Shown: in pieces, positions 47,818 through 60,587 of the stretch
Layout: every line of letters starts with the position of its first letter
Position numbering within the stretch: position 1 is the stretch's first letter
Source: Coniella vitis
Lineage: Eukaryota > Ascomycota > Sordariomycetes > Diaporthales > Schizoparmaceae
Reading direction: 5' to 3'
DNA: 64,000 nucleotides
Assembly: GCA_011317545.1 (NCBI GenBank)
Contig: WUJK01000004.1
Coordinates: 2,914,001 to 2,978,000, forward strand
Notes under the pieces: model-generated
Databases searched by the model: none
What the model was told of the DNA's origin: nothing
Seen by the model: only the letters and a program-made list of their open reading frames with translations
Program-made: the position numbers and the translations under genes

Positions 47818-50800
47818 ATGTCCTCCCGACCCTCGATAGGCGTCCAGCAGCGACAGCCTCCCTCGAGGTCCTTGAGCGGCTCGGGCTCCTTGTCGCAGCG
47901 ACCTGCTCACCAGCGCGCCCTCTCGTCGCAGTACTTGCAGCCCTCTTCGCCCGTCCGCAACACCAGCAACAACAACACCACCACCGGTACGACCTCGACC
48001 GCCGCCCTTCCCGGAAGCGCTAGTAGTAGCAATATCAACAATATCAGCAACAGCAACAGCAGCAGCAGCGGCAATGGCCTCGACTACGCCTCCGATCCCA
48101 CCGCGATGGCCCAGACCAGCAGTGCGGCCCAGGCTCAGTATGGCACGCCCCGTCGAGGCGGTTCGCGGTTGAGGCTGGAGCTGGCCAATGATGGCATCAC
48201 CCACTCGGGCTTCATCGAATCTCCCACTAACTCTGCCGCCTTCGAGCCTCCCAAGCCGTTCACGCCCTCTCGAATCCTACCCTCCGCCATATCGGCCGAA
48301 TCCTCGGACCTCACAGAGATGAGTGGCAGTCCCAGGGCTTCAAGAGGTGGACCGGCTGCCGACAACCACCCCCCTAACAACAATAACAATAACCTCCTAG
48401 CGGACCACAACCCTCCACTGCCCATGCCCAGACGTCGGTGTCGTTTTACCGTTTCCGATCCGCGAAGAGGTCTGCCTCCTTCAAATCCAGCTCCGCCACT
48501 AAAGAAGGACACTCGTCCTAAACCATATAGCATCGAAGTTCCCGCCGCAGCCCCGCGGTGGTCGCTGCTAAACGGTGGAGGCAAGGACTCTCAGTCTCGT
48601 ACAACCAGTAGCACCAGTGCGCCGCCCATGGGTTATGCCGATTTCAACCCTTGGACTGGCGATGGACCCGAGGACCACTTTACCCAGTCCTTTATACAAA
48701 ATGGCTATTTCGACAAGAACCCGGTGGGCCAAGCAGAAACTGGGTCGGGCAAGATTGCACTATTTCCTAGTCTGAAGCACAAGACCGGCCTCTATGCGCT
48801 CTCTACTGTTTTCACCGGCTTGCTCGGCGCCAGACGGCACAACGGCCAAATCACCACTCCTTCGACATTTAAGCCGCCACCGCGCGTGACCGTGACAGAT
48901 ACCAAGAGGGAAGCTTGGCTCAAGGACCTCGCGAATCCGGCAAGCTCGCATCGCCGGCTGAGCAGGACCGTACCACACGGCATCAGAGGCAAGGGCTTGC
49001 TCGAGCAGTGTCTGAATAAGAACATGCCCGCTGACCGTGCCGTCTGGCTGGCAAAGTGCGTGGGCGCCAATGAAATCAGGGCCTTTAAGCGCAAGGGTGT
49101 CAATGGAGCAGTTGTCATGGGTGGTGAGGCCAAATGGATCCGAGATTGGACTGTTTTTGTCGAGCAGTTCGTGGATGGAGTTGTGGCTTCCTTCGGAGAT
49201 CCTGATTGGAAGAGGAAGGTTAACTATGCGTATGTTAAAGTGTCCTATGATGGACCCCTCCCCCCTCCTTGGACATCCACCGATTCCTCATCTGGCTGAC
49301 ACTCTTTCTTTGATTTTGTTTCGCAGAATTCGACTGGCATCCCATTTATATGCCGAACATTTACTAGACCGTGACCATTATATGGAATGGCTTGTGCTGA
49401 GCATCGAGAATTGTCCCAACGCAAAACTGCCCATGTACCTCCTCATCATCCAAATCTACTGGAAAGATCTTTTGCGCTTGAGAAAATACGGCCGACGACT
49501 AGTTGCCGCTCTCCTCAGCCAGTACACGACTGTCAGTATACTCTTTCCGGGGAGGGCTTCCTTTGTTGGAGATTGATACGCGATGAATGTTGACATTTCA
49601 CAGACTCACAACCACCCGGACCGCGACATATTTGCTCCACTCTCGAAATTGTTGCTGCATCTCATTCGGAGCTTGCTAACATCGACCGCGGTCAACTTCC
49701 TCTCACCATTGACTTGGTCCAAGCACAAAGATGCACTTGCCGCTGCTCTTCACCCCGACGACGAGGCCGCCCAGGCCGCCTACCGCGCCATCAGCGCCCG
49801 CAACGAACAGCTGCTGTCGTGTGCTCGAGCACCTTCTGCTGCTCGGGCTATTTTGCTCAAGCAACTTGATGCTGCATTACAGGCGCCTTTCTCCGAAGAT
49901 CTGCCGACCAAATGCTGGAACCTCACCAAGGACAAGGATGCCTTCGTCAGGATCACGCTGGAGTGGTGCACGTCCTCGTATCGTCCAGGGCTTGCCAAAG
50001 TCTATGTTGCTCATCGATTGCTAACGGACTGGGCTGCTCTTGGCCTCAACACGACCAAGGCCATCCTCGAGTTCATGGTATCGGATCCATTGAGGGAGAT
50101 GGACCGCAAGACAGCGCTGTATCACTTGGTATCGGAGCTTTTTCACTCAGGCCACTTTCAACCCCTGGCATACATCCAATGGCTAATAGCCCGCGGCGGA
50201 CTTTATGACACGACCGCAGTTGATCAAGATGGACCAGCGACCACACGCCTGCTTGTGGAGCTTCCCGTGTATGCTCTTGCAGACTCATTGCGGACAATGC
50301 GCGCCAATATGCTCGGACGGGCCGGGTACAGTGTGGATGATGAAGCCCTCAATACAGAAATGGCCATCAATTCTGTCAAGAACAGCCTTGGCATCCACTG
50401 GACGAATGCGCCGCAACCAATCAGTGCTATCCCCGTTGAGAAAATCTGCAAGAGGATCAGCAAGAGTAGCCGGGCACTCAAGTCAGAGATTGGTCAGTGT
50501 CTAAGGCAGCTCTTTGTCCTGGAGATGGCCCAAGCACAGAGTGCGAACAAGCAGGATCTCCAGTTCCCAACCTCGACGTTCCTCTCCTTACGGCTCATCC
50601 TAGAGGCAGCCGAGGATTTCAAGACTCTGGGCGAGCTCCTCAAGGCCATGTCGGGTTTCTGTGATGCTGATATGCTGTCTTCCTGCGCCGATACCCTGAA
50701 TCTCCATTTACCTACTTTTGGAGCACTAGGGGTTGCAAAAGATCTCTTTGACAGCCTCGTGCAACGCCTTGGAAGCTTGACCCAAACTCAAGGTATCATC

Positions 50801-52948
50801 TTTGTGCGCCCTCTATTGACCTCGATGGCAATGTTGGCACCACGCATCCCAGGCCAAGAAGCGCTTGTCAACCACCTCAACGAAGCAATCCGTAATGACC
50901 GGAATAATGCTGTCGACGCATCGTCACCTGTCAGTGACAATATGGCCGCTCGAATGCAAGATGAAGAAGGCGAGCTCCTCGATGAGTTTGAAAAGAGGCT
51001 GGCCAACAAGACCAGCATGGATAGAACTACGATGAACAGCTTCCTCAACAAGATCATTCCCAAGATACAGGCTTGCTGGACCAAGGCTGATGAACGGCTC
51101 CGGGCGTACAGCTCACTGCTGGCCCGATTACGACACTTTGATACTCAGCATTTCGACTCTTTCATGACGAAGTGGGTATTGGGAATCCGTAATCCGCAAA
51201 GCCGACCACCTCTCTCACAAATCTTTCCTTTGATGGTCATTTCTGGATGTCTCAATTTTTCCATTATCCTTACCACCACTGGGGATGCTGTCTCTGGCCC
51301 TGGAAGAGCTAGTCTCGCCGCCAAGCCTGGTGCCCGTCCTTCAACTTATATCCAAGAAGTCCTTGGCCTGCTTACCGCATCCACACTACCAGCCAAGGAC
51401 CTCCTCACCGCAGAGGAGCTATACCGCTTTCGAATCATGCAAAATCAGGCACCCAAGACACACTTTCGCGAAGTGGTTGTCCTGGTCCGCAATGCGCTCA
51501 CTGAATACTGTGCTGCTAAGACCCAGCAGGATACTATGGCACTACCGTTGTCAAACCCCAAAGCCATGCATCGCCTCAAGGACCTTTTGCGAACCTTGGT
51601 GTTGACTGACCAGCAGAATGTCCCCAAGCTGCTAAATGTCAAGGCTCTTGATCCTGTCGTGGCAACAATGCTAGACAATATCACCACGCAGCTACTCTTG
51701 CCCGAGGAGGCATCGGAAACACCGTGCACTTTTGAGCAGGTCTTGAGTTTGACCAACGAGCTCACTTTGCCTTTTTGCCAGCTCAAGCTCAGTCAGTGCA
51801 TGTCGGCTGTCGAATTCAGTGGCGCCACCCCACAAGACAGGCTCCAGAGTCAGCTGGAGGTGTATTCCAAGGCGCTCGACAGGGCCGTCGAGACGCGCAA
51901 CATCACATGGACCGGCATTCTCCCTTGGTTGCCGACAGAAATCATGCAGCATCTCTTCTCGCTCTCTCAAACCCGTCTATTCAGCCTGCTGCCCTCCATC
52001 AAGAATCCTACGCCCAGCGAGGGAAGCTTCGCAGCTGCTGAGACGTTGCTCACCGTCATTGAAACTATCAGCCGCGGCCGCCAGACACAGCTCGTCTCGG
52101 CTGTGGTTGACCGACTCGCTGATCTATGGGAGCTCCTCGCGTCACCCTCGACCGTTCCTGACCAGACCAATGACAACGTCATTACCGACGGCGCAAAGGT
52201 TACCGTTCTCCGCAAATGGCTTCCACTAATGCTTTCTTTCCTTGCTCTGTACGGTCATGTCCAGGAAGCGCCCAACAGCAGCAACACAAAGCAAACCGGT
52301 GAGATTCGCGGCCGTGCCTTGCTCGTTCTCACAGGTCTTCTTCAAGAGCTCGAGGTGCTCTCCTCTACGCTTGCCGTCGCCGCCACTGCTAGCGCAACGA
52401 GTAGTCATGGCGACAGTACCATCCCACCGTGCTACATTCCGCAGCTTGCGCAGCGCACCTTTGACCTGGCGTTGTTGTTCGTCGACACGTTGCCCGACGA
52501 GGCGCGGCAGCAATGTATCCGCCACCTTCGTGATGCTCTGCTTGACCAGCGACTGCGGTACATCTTTAGCTATGCGCCACAACCTCATGATAATCTGGTG
52601 TTGGTGCACAAGGATGGGATGAACAGATCCGGTTCTAGTGCTCCTACTGCAGCTGCAGCAGGGGCAGCAGCGGGAGCAACGGCACCCGTTGTTGGACAGG
52701 CCCAAGGCCCAGGACATCCACAACAGCAACAACAAAGGCCCCGCGGTACAGGCTTCCTCGGTGTCGGCTCGCTAGGGCAAAACCTGTACGGTGTTCCCAT
52801 CCCACCAGGCGCAGGCGGTGTTCCTGGCGAGAGGATTAGCACTTTTACGTTCCGCCGGTGGGAAATCTTGAATGAACCCACGCCGACGATGGGAGAGAAT
52901 GTGACGAGCTTGGATTTGAGGCTTTTTGAGGGCATCAAGCTGCAGTGA
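47818..52948 (+). CDS. med12: Mediator kinase-module subunit MED12/Srb8, 1653 aa
   Basis: MED12 activates CDK8-cyclin C and links the kinase module to Mediator, acting in the nucleus as a transcriptional regulator. Exons 47818-49229, 49327-49531 and 49604-52948 join in frame. A low-complexity N-terminus (Ser/Gln/Asn-rich, about 1-270) leads into the conserved fungal MED12 block: YADFNPWTGDGPEDHFTQS, then STFKPPPRVTVTDTKREAWL, RRLSRTVPHGIRGKGLLEQC, and VWLAKCVGANEIRAFKRKG. Exon 2 supplies LASHLYAEHLLDRDHYMEWL. The long helical remainder shows the expected Srb8 pattern. The C-terminus has an Ala/Gln/Pro-rich stretch, then RRWEILNEPTP near the end. Intron 2 uses a GTCAGT donor, weaker than others here. 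A 7-codon uORF directly precedes the start. Confidence 0.95.
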
Positions 52949-54955
52949 CGTGCTATCTTGTGATGCCAAGTAAAATCAGAAGGAGAAGGGGGGTTCCATT
53001 ATCACGGCCCAGTGCGTATAACAGCAATTTTTCTTTTTTTGGAACACGAATTGCATATCCGACAGATGGTATGCGATACGGTGTGATGATCAGACGCACA
53101 CCAAAGCGCAACATGCTTCAAAGCAGCGAAAAACGAGCGGGGCGGAGCAGAGGCAGCGTGGATGGCATTTCTTTTCCCTTTCTTGCTCCCTCTTCATACC
53201 TCTTACCTTTGTGCCTGCTTGTTCCTGTCTTGAGGGCAACGGGTATGGAAGGATTCAATCGTGGGGTGTTATTTTCTTCTCCATTCGGTTCATATCTTTC
53301 CTTTCCCTTGATTTCCCTTCCGCATTGCTTTGCTCGTTCCTTTCTTTCCTCTCATGAAGTTACGGCGTCCATGGACAGTAATGACAGGACAGTGGTTGCA
53401 TCTCATTTTCTTCTTTTCATCGGCTTTCTTTTTTGGAGGCGTGATAGGCGTTTGAAGTATTCATCATTCTTTACCATTGTCCGTTGGGGAGGGTTTTTTT
53501 TGGGGGGGGGGCTCATTTGCAACTTGTGCTTGAACTCATGGAACCGTACGTACATATATGCCGCGCAGCGCCGTCGTCATCATTATGGGTTTATAGCGGT
53601 CTGAAGGGATGTTTGGAATTTGAAATACCGAACCCTCATTTTTTTTTTTTTTGTTAAATTTCTTTTCCTTTTTGTTTATTTCAATCCTTTTTCTTTTTGG
53701 CGTGGGCATACCATCAATGAACTACGGTTGATATTCCTTTTTTGAAACGAAATGCATAGCATGCATATACGGCATCGGATGGGAGTCTGTCTGCATTCCT
53801 CCTTTCTTTACTTCTTTGGTTTTAAGTTGAATATACAATCTTGTTGTGTGTCTTGCAGAAACTGGTTTGCTATAGCCTATATGTGTGTGCATGTGCACAT
53901 CGATTTCGTTGTGATGGTGATGGTTCTTTTTTTTTGGCACAAGTACACACACATATGTGCTCAAGACAATACAAGGAGCACACACACACGCACACCCCTA
54001 CACCTTGAACAATTTGTATTTCCAAAATTTCTGGGCAATTCAGGCTCAGAAACTGTCGCCTGGAAGCCAGACTTGATTCTTGGGGTGTGTTGGGTTGTCT
54101 TGTCGCCTATCGGAATGCTGGTAGGAGTGGTCGGATTGCGTTGGCAGGTGCTTTTTCTTTTCTCGAGGATAAGTAACACGTGCATATATACGTCCAAATA
54201 GATGATCACCTTATATTTGAGGCCTGTCAAAAATCCCGTTCTGCAAAATTTATGGCGGAGTAAGCAAGCCTTCAGCCCGTTTTGCGTTTTGTGGCTGGTT
54301 GTGGTTCTTTCTGCAGGCTGCGTTGTATTGCACTTGCATACATAGTAGGTTGAGGTAGCCAGCCAGCCAGGCAGCAGCAGCATGTTGCACAAAATGTCCC
54401 TTTGCCAAGCCTACTTGGCTTTATCTTCTTATGCAAAGCGGCAATGACACTGACACCCTTTGATATAAGGGTGGTCATTGTTTTTTTGTTCTTCTTTTCG
54501 GTTGGTGACAGTATTGTGTTGTGATTGGCAGCCTGTATGTAGAAAGAATGGCGATCACACACCTAAAAGGTCAGTATATGCAAGAGGCCAGCTCAGGCAG
54601 AAGCAGCAGCAGCAGCCACACAGCGTCAGAGATACAAAACCCTTTTATTGTTCTCAAGCAAGGAGAGAGAAGGCATCATGCCTTGGCTGATGCTTTTGGT
54701 ATGCATGGCTTTTCGAAAGCAAAGAAAGGAAAAGGAAAAGGCGAAGTAGAAGGCACAGAGCAGACACCGGTCGCAATGTACATAAAAAGAGCGCAGGCAC
54801 TGGCTTACTTTGCGCTGTGTGTGCGATGTCATTCTGCTGGATTGCATAGACCAGAGATTCGCACCCAACGCCGCAAACTTCACCGGATCTCCTCTTTGCA
54901 ACGAGAATTGGGAATCGGAAGCCGTACAACGTGCCATAGATCCGAGGGAGTCAAA
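52949..54955. other. 2.0-kb spacer downstream of MED12
   Basis: T-rich 3' flank and BTB gene promoter, with poly-T and G runs (about 53493-53512 and 53641-53652). One TACATAGTA 9-mer lies at 54339-54347. A + strand open frame running from the MED12 stop (52945-53604) has no domain resemblance and is treated as 3' UTR. Confidence 0.5.
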
Positions 54956-55829
54956 ATGTCTGCTTTGTACAATGAGTAAGTCCCACGCCCTCTGGGAAAG
55001 GGTCGTTTGGTCCCATCTTTGGCTAATACGTGCAATACCGGCGGTCAGCATCCTGAGCTCCAAGGTCTTCACCTTTGTTGTTGGTAAACAAAAGCAGTCG
55101 TTCGCCGTTCACGCAGCAGCGCTCGCCAAAGCATCCAAGGTGATCGACGTGCTGCTCAACGGCGAGATGAAGGAGGCCAAGGAAGGTCTGGTGGAATGGC
55201 CCGACATGAACGTGCAGACCTTTCTCCGCTTCATGCAATGGGCCTACACGGGAACCTACGACGTGCCTGAGCCCAAGAGCATCGCAGAGGAGGCCAAGGC
55301 TGCGGCAGAGGGGGCCAGCAAACACGTCAATCAAAACGCTCTCACAGGACTTGGCAGAGGCACCGCGTTGACCTGGCAGTTCAAGGACAACGACAGGTAC
55401 CCCAGCGCAACAATCCCTTTTACCGCACGGCCGAACCTCAACAGCCTCGAGGGCTACAACGACATCTTTCTCTGCCATGCCGAGCTTTATATCGCGGCGG
55501 ACATGTACGACGTTGGCGTGCTCAAACAGCTGGCGCTGCACCGGTTGCATGTCACGCTCGAGGCCTTCACGTTGTACCCAAGTCAGCTCGCAAGTATCGT
55601 CAATCTTGTGCTCTATGTTTGCGAGAACACGCGTGTAGGCGACGATTTATGCAACATGCTCGCTGTGTATGTGGCATGCATCGCTGAGGATCTGGCACAA
55701 GCCAACCCCGAGGGCTTACAGACGCTGATCGAGAGGGCGCCTAGCTTTGCATTTGAGTGGATGCAATTGCGCCTGAGCGGGCGAGAAGAGAGAAGAGAGA
55801 GCTGTTATCACTGTGGTCATTATTATTAG
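54956..55829 (+). CDS. BTB/POZ-domain protein, 266 aa
   Basis: BTB/POZ proteins mediate protein-protein contacts, often as cullin-3 adaptors. Exon 1 is only 20 bases (54956-54975, MSALYN plus two bases); exon 2 is 55049-55829. Joining gives MSALYND-ILSSKVFTFVVGKQKQSFAVHAAALAKASKV, the usual BTB opening where the surface-exposed FxVH segment contacts partners. MKEAKEGLVEWPDMNVQTFLRFMQWAYTGTY completes the fold (about residues 10-100). A linker (about 100-160) and a helical C-terminal half (AELYIAADMYDVGVLKQLALHRL) follow. No Kelch, MATH or zinc-finger region is present. The very short first exon explains why a plain ATG search would start upstream in an unrelated frame. Partner and role are unknown. 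Confidence 0.9.
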
Positions 55830-57911
55830 AAAGATGGGATGTCATCAAAGATCAAAGCGAACGAAATGCAATTTGAAGACAGCAGCTTAGCTGTCAGACA
55901 TCAAGTTTCAAGAATGTAAAGATGTCAAAATGACTTACAGTGATGCTGAAATGAAGAAGTAAAGGCAAGGGAAGGAAAGAAGACTCAACGTCAGAGTATT
56001 TGCAGCACAATAGTAGAGCCACAAGAGTTGCCAACTCTTGTTGAAAACCTCAACGGGGCTCTCAAGACCGGTAGTTCAGGTACAGAGCTCTTCTTTCTCT
56101 CTCTCTTTGCATCAAGGGAATATGGCAACGGCCTCTCCCAGGACCGTCTGTGCTATTTGGAAGCAGCGGTCCAAGTTTTGCAGGCCGCGGTTGATGGGAC
56201 GGCCATCAGCCACCGTCCTGACTCGAGGCCCAGGTCGTAGTTTTATGAATAGTAATACAGTCAGTGAAGTGAGTACTGAGCTTGCCCACACACAGCAGCC
56301 ATTGGATGAGCAGAGGCGGCCTATATTTCAGTCTCTCTTACATAGTGCAGGTGTGTTAATGCTTCACATGGCTTCCAAGGGGCGCACGATACAGGGATTG
56401 GACTCAACTTGGTCCATGCAATGCTATGTAAAGCTTCCAGACGACTTGGTCAGTGGTGGATAGCAGAACTCGCGAGGTTTTCCTCAGACTGCGCCGCCGC
56501 TCGATGTACTGATCGTCTGGTCCGGTCTTTGATTCTTGCCACGCGACCGGCTGATTCGTTTACGTACACGTGCTTGCGCAGTGGACTTGGGGCATGGCCA
56601 GATCTCGTCAGCAAAGCCTAACACCATACCATGGTATGCTATTAAGCCTCAAGCCAAGTCTGCCAATCCACCAGCCAGTCCAGTTCGGGCCGGGATGCAA
56701 AACGAGCAGATGCTGCAGGGTTGTGGAGCACGACCCCGGATAAGACGGATGTCAAAGCAGGAGCACGAGCCACCCGGCCTGATGGCAAGACCCTGTTCCT
56801 ATTTTGGCAAATGGCCGGACCAAGGGTCGAGTACCACTCAGGACGTACTATGTATCTAAGTAGTAAGTGGGTGGTGGGATTTGTTCTGATCACCATGACA
56901 GAAATCATGGCATTGACATCACGTCAACACAGGCACACTCTCTCCACCTGTGTTGATCTCGATGAACATCTTTGTCATTCTCTATCAGTGTCTTGGCTGT
57001 AACAGAAGCATAGAAGCCGGGCAACCCTGCGTACCCTGGCACGCCTTGCAACAACGGTGGCCGCTGAGATTAGAGCACAGTGGTACATGATACAAGCCTC
57101 GAAAGCTTAAGCAAATTCTGGCGGGGCTCCAATGACGAGCTGCGAGCTGGGGATGCTGGGATGGCGCCCGTGCCTGCTTGTGGTTGGCTGTTGCTGGCCC
57201 ATTCGAAACACTCCGATCCTACATCGTGCAGCACCCCTCCTGCCCTTGCCCCAGTGGTCCTGGAGGCCTTCAGGGCCCTGCAGCTCATCAGACTGCGCCC
57301 CCTCAAGCACTCCCTGCACGGGTCCGGCGGGTGCTGACAGGCAGACAGGGCACCCAGGGCAACTTGTTCTCGCTGCCCATGTCTGCTAGCAGCTTCTGTT
57401 AGCTACCACACAACTACCCTAAAAGGACATGCCGTTACGTACCCGCCCCTCGCCTCCCACAGCGGGCTTGTGGCGTGGGCGTGGGCGTGAGCTTGGGCGG
57501 CCCAGGCGGCCATCTTACCTTCCAAACATCCCAAACGCCCTTTGTAACCTTGACCCTTCCTCTTCTGTTTCTATTCTCCTCCTCTGCAACACGACCCCAT
57601 TTGTCTTTGTGTCAAATAGGTGCGCTTTTCCACGAGCCGTCATCCACCTCAGCGTCCGTCCATCCATTTCATTTCAAGGACTCTTCTTCTGGCCATCGAC
57701 AAAGTACGCTTTACTTGTACCGCAGCCGCCGCTACCGTCCGATCAAGCCGACGTCACTGGCCCGTTCTCGGTAACAGCACTTGGGTACTAAATAAGTCAT
57801 CCACCCAACTCGCCAAGCATTGCCCCGTTCCACTCGATCCTCATATACAAGTCCTCTCGTCGACACACCGCCGCACCACCGCTGCCATTGTCGACTAAAC
57901 ACTCTGCCACC
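55830..57911. other. 2.1-kb spacer before the His-rich membrane protein
   Basis: No supported gene. One TACTATGTA 9-mer at 56846-56854 and a near match TACATAGTG at about 56339. The last 400 bases are C/T-rich, as in fungal promoters and leaders of the following gene. Confidence 0.5.
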
Positions 57912-59207
57912 ATGCTACTGCGACCTCTTCTCGCTGTTGCCGGCTTCTCGGCTGCCGCCACCGCTTTTCTGGTTGCTCCGCAGCTCAACGCCCACGAAGT
58001 CGATGCCTTCGAGTCCATCCCTGTCGAGAGCGTCGCCATTGCCCAGGCCCAGACCGTCAATCTCGAGTGCCCTGGCTGCCCGCAGATCTTCCAGCACAAG
58101 CCCAAGAATCACGCCAAGGGCAAGGGCAAGCACCATGGCTCGCACACTAGCCACCTCGAACTTGACTTCACCACTGATGCCCACAGGCTGATGGTCAACG
58201 GCTTCGAGCTGTATCCCAACTCAGACCCCTTTAGCAATGTCTTGCTGGCGCCCCAGGTCAGCAACAAGGACCACCACAAGGGTCACAAGGATCACCAGAA
58301 CCATAAGGACCACAAGGATCACAAGGATCACAAGGATCACAAAGAGCACACGGACCACAAGGACCACAAGGACCACAAGCAGCACAAGGAAAATGGCAAG
58401 ACCGAGTCCAAGGAGGTCCAGAGCCACCGCAAGTACAAGCCTCACGATGGCAAGCCCAAGTCCGTCCAGCAGCAACTCGGTTTCAGCCTCCAGGTGCAAC
58501 CCATTATCCAGACTGCCGATGAAGGCATCGACCTTGTTGTGATTGATTTGCAAATCATCGAAGTCGGCTCCGTCTTCGTCGATGGTCTCCCAAATATCCG
58601 CATCCATCTCATCAAGGCACCCACTGACGAGCTGTTGATTGCCAAGATTGAGCAGACCAACCTGAAGCAGGGAGAGCATGACCAGGAATGCACTACTCTT
58701 CTGTGCAAGTGGCGTGCTGCCGTTGCTGGCGCCATTCAAAAAATGAAGACCCATGGATGTGCCGGCATGATGGGTGGCAAGTTTGGCCACGCTAGTCCTG
58801 CCTCTCAGCACAATCACCACCAGGCCCAGGGCCACCATGGCCACCATGGCGCCGGTGCCAAGGGATTCCACCATCGTCCGCACGGCTGGGCTCTGCTTTT
58901 CCGCAAGCTCACCTCCCACATCCTGTTGCCTGTCCTTGTCGGCATTGTGGCCGGTGTTAGCGTCTCGATTCTCGGCATGGTGGTTGGCACTGTCCTGGTC
59001 GGTCTCTGGCGCAAGTTTGTCCGCGGACAGACCTTTTTCCCTTCGCACAACTGCCGCCGCTTTGGCCGGTCCAGCTGCCGCAAGTCTCTACACCAGGAGA
59101 TTGCCTTGCCCGAGGAAAAGGCTGGTCTGATGGCTGAGAGCACCGACGACTTGCCCCCTCCCCCGTCGTACGAGGACGAGCCAGCTGAGGAGACCAACTG
59201 CGTCTAA
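57912..59207 (+). CDS. Secretory single-pass membrane protein with His-Lys-Asp repeat tract, 431 aa
   Basis: Single exon, ATG in CACC context at 57912. A signal peptide (about 1-19) is followed by a short conserved-looking luminal region (VNLECPGCPQIF, then HLELDFTTDAHRLMVNGFELYP). Residues about 119-163 are a tandem repeat of HKD units (DHKDHK and variants). A second ordered segment follows (QPIIQTADEGIDLVVIDLQIIEVG), then a His-rich stretch and one transmembrane helix (about 345-375, ILLPVLVGIVAGVSVSILGMVV). The cytosolic tail is short and ends with PPPPSYEDEP, a PPxY motif that could recruit Rsp5/Nedd4-type ubiquitin ligases. The architecture resembles a fungal family of uncharacterised proteins with luminal domain, TM and PPxY tail. 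The His density suggests metal or polyanion binding in the secretory lumen; this is inference. Confidence 0.85.
   Translation: MLLRPLLAVAGFSAAATAFLVAPQLNAHEVDAFESIPVESVAIAQAQTVNLECPGCPQIFQHKPKNHAKGKGKHHGSHTSHLELDFTTDAHRLMVNGFELYPNSDPFSNVLLAPQVSNKDHHKGHKDHQNHKDHKDHKDHKDHKEHTDHKDHKDHKQHKENGKTESKEVQSHRKYKPHDGKPKSVQQQLGFSLQVQPIIQTADEGIDLVVIDLQIIEVGSVFVDGLPNIRIHLIKAPTDELLIAKIEQTNLKQGEHDQECTTLLCKWRAAVAGAIQKMKTHGCAGMMGGKFGHASPASQHNHHQAQGHHGHHGAGAKGFHHRPHGWALLFRKLTSHILLPVLVGIVAGVSVSILGMVVGTVLVGLWRKFVRGQTFFPSHNCRRFGRSSCRKSLHQEIALPEEKAGLMAESTDDLPPPPSYEDEPAEETNCV
58264..58395. repeat. In-frame coding minisatellite encoding His-Lys-Asp repeats
   Basis: Nine-base units (CACAAGGAC/T, reading His-Lys-Asp) are repeated with point variants such as GAG (Glu), ACG (Thr) and CAG (Gln). 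The unit length is a multiple of three, so copy changes keep frame. Variants keep charge or His, consistent with selection on composition rather than sequence. Confidence 0.9.
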
Positions 59208-60587
59208 GTATGCCATTTTCTTTTGTCTTTAATTGTTATTCAAACCTCAAATACCCAGCACGGCACTCACACTAGGTGGCGAATGTAATGTCAAAGAAGA
59301 AGCGAGCGTGGTGGTTAAGCTTGGTGCACAAAATGGAATAATACATCAAGATAAGCGCACGCTGAGGTTATTCAGATCAGGATATCTTGTTTGGGAAAGG
59401 CGTCTTCTATTTCTTGAATGCTAACAGTCCGAAGCTGGATTGTTAGGCATGCCATGGGGTTGTTGGGAAGGGGCTCATCGGCAGTATCTCGTCACGTTGA
59501 GGCAACACCTACGTTGTTGTTCTCAACCGAGTTCTTCTTTGTGATTTTCGTCTTTCGAGAAAAGTAGCAGGCTCTATGTTCCCTCGTTTCCATACAAACA
59601 TATATATGCGTAAAGGGCTTAGATATCTCTTTCATTTTTTATCTTTGGTTGGAGGACTTTCCATAGGTCTGACTTGTTGTTTACAATACCCAGTACACTC
59701 CTTTTTTGATATCTTTTGCTTGTACTTGGATGCTCTCAGTGCCATCTCCCTTGGAGAACTGCAATACGTCTGTGACTGTTTTACCAGTATTGATCAAATG
59801 CAAGCGATTTATCCTAGAGTCCGCCAGGTGAGTACATGATATATGGACAAGTTGAATGGATTTTCAACATGTTGGCTTGCCATGCGTGATCTCCTCCTGG
59901 CTCTTTTTTTTTTGTTCTACAAGCACACATACTGTCCAATCGATTTTCTATTTGATGTTACCCCATCTACTTTACACAGTCAATCCCGTCTGCAAGACGA
60001 ATTGAATGAATGCGGTAATGGGATCCAGTTGAAATCAAACTATAGATTATATACCTATTTTTTTAATGGCATAAAACTAATCGGTCCATTGGATTAGTTA
60101 CTCGGGTAGGATGACATTCCCTTCAGCTGTCACCAACAAGTTGTGGAAGTAGGATTCGTCGATGCGTTTTTTTGTTGTTTATAGGGAAAGGGGAAGAAGG
60201 GGGGGTGGGAGGTGGGTGCAGAGAGAGAAGGTGACTCATTCGGGTGGGGGAGAGCTTCAAGCGACGATGAAAATGGGGTGAATCAAGGCGAAATACAGTC
60301 TTTGGCAAGTACAACGGAGAAGAATCAGGGACTCAGGTAAGAAAGAAAGAAAAAAAGGGAGAGAAAAAAAAAAGAAGGAAAAAAAAAAGAAAAGAAGATA
60401 AAAGGCCAGAAATGCGTTGATGTGTGTCGAGGAGAGAACAAATCCCAAAAACGAATGCTATGTATGTACATCAGGCAGGAGTCGAATGAGGTCCGTCAAT
60501 ATTATTTTATTGTCCATCTCGAAGATTCGCTCAAGTCAAAAGAATCCATGGAGCGATGCACCAAACAATGAGAAAAATAAAAAGCGA
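59208..60587. other. 1.4-kb AT-rich spacer before the tRNA pair
   Basis: No supported gene. GA-rich and A-rich runs at about 60175-60230 and 60338-60400. The tRNA genes are on the minus strand, so this is their downstream flank. A T-run near 60166-60172 lies too far away to be their terminator. Confidence 0.5.

Noticed and set aside
52945..53604. 219-codon + strand open frame starting at the MED12 stop
   Set aside because: No recognisable domain, T-rich composition, and position fits the MED12 3' UTR.
58221..59048. 275-codon minus-strand open frame opposite the His-Lys-Asp protein
   Set aside because: The Val/Leu repeat is the reverse complement of the HKD repeat, so it is a shadow frame.
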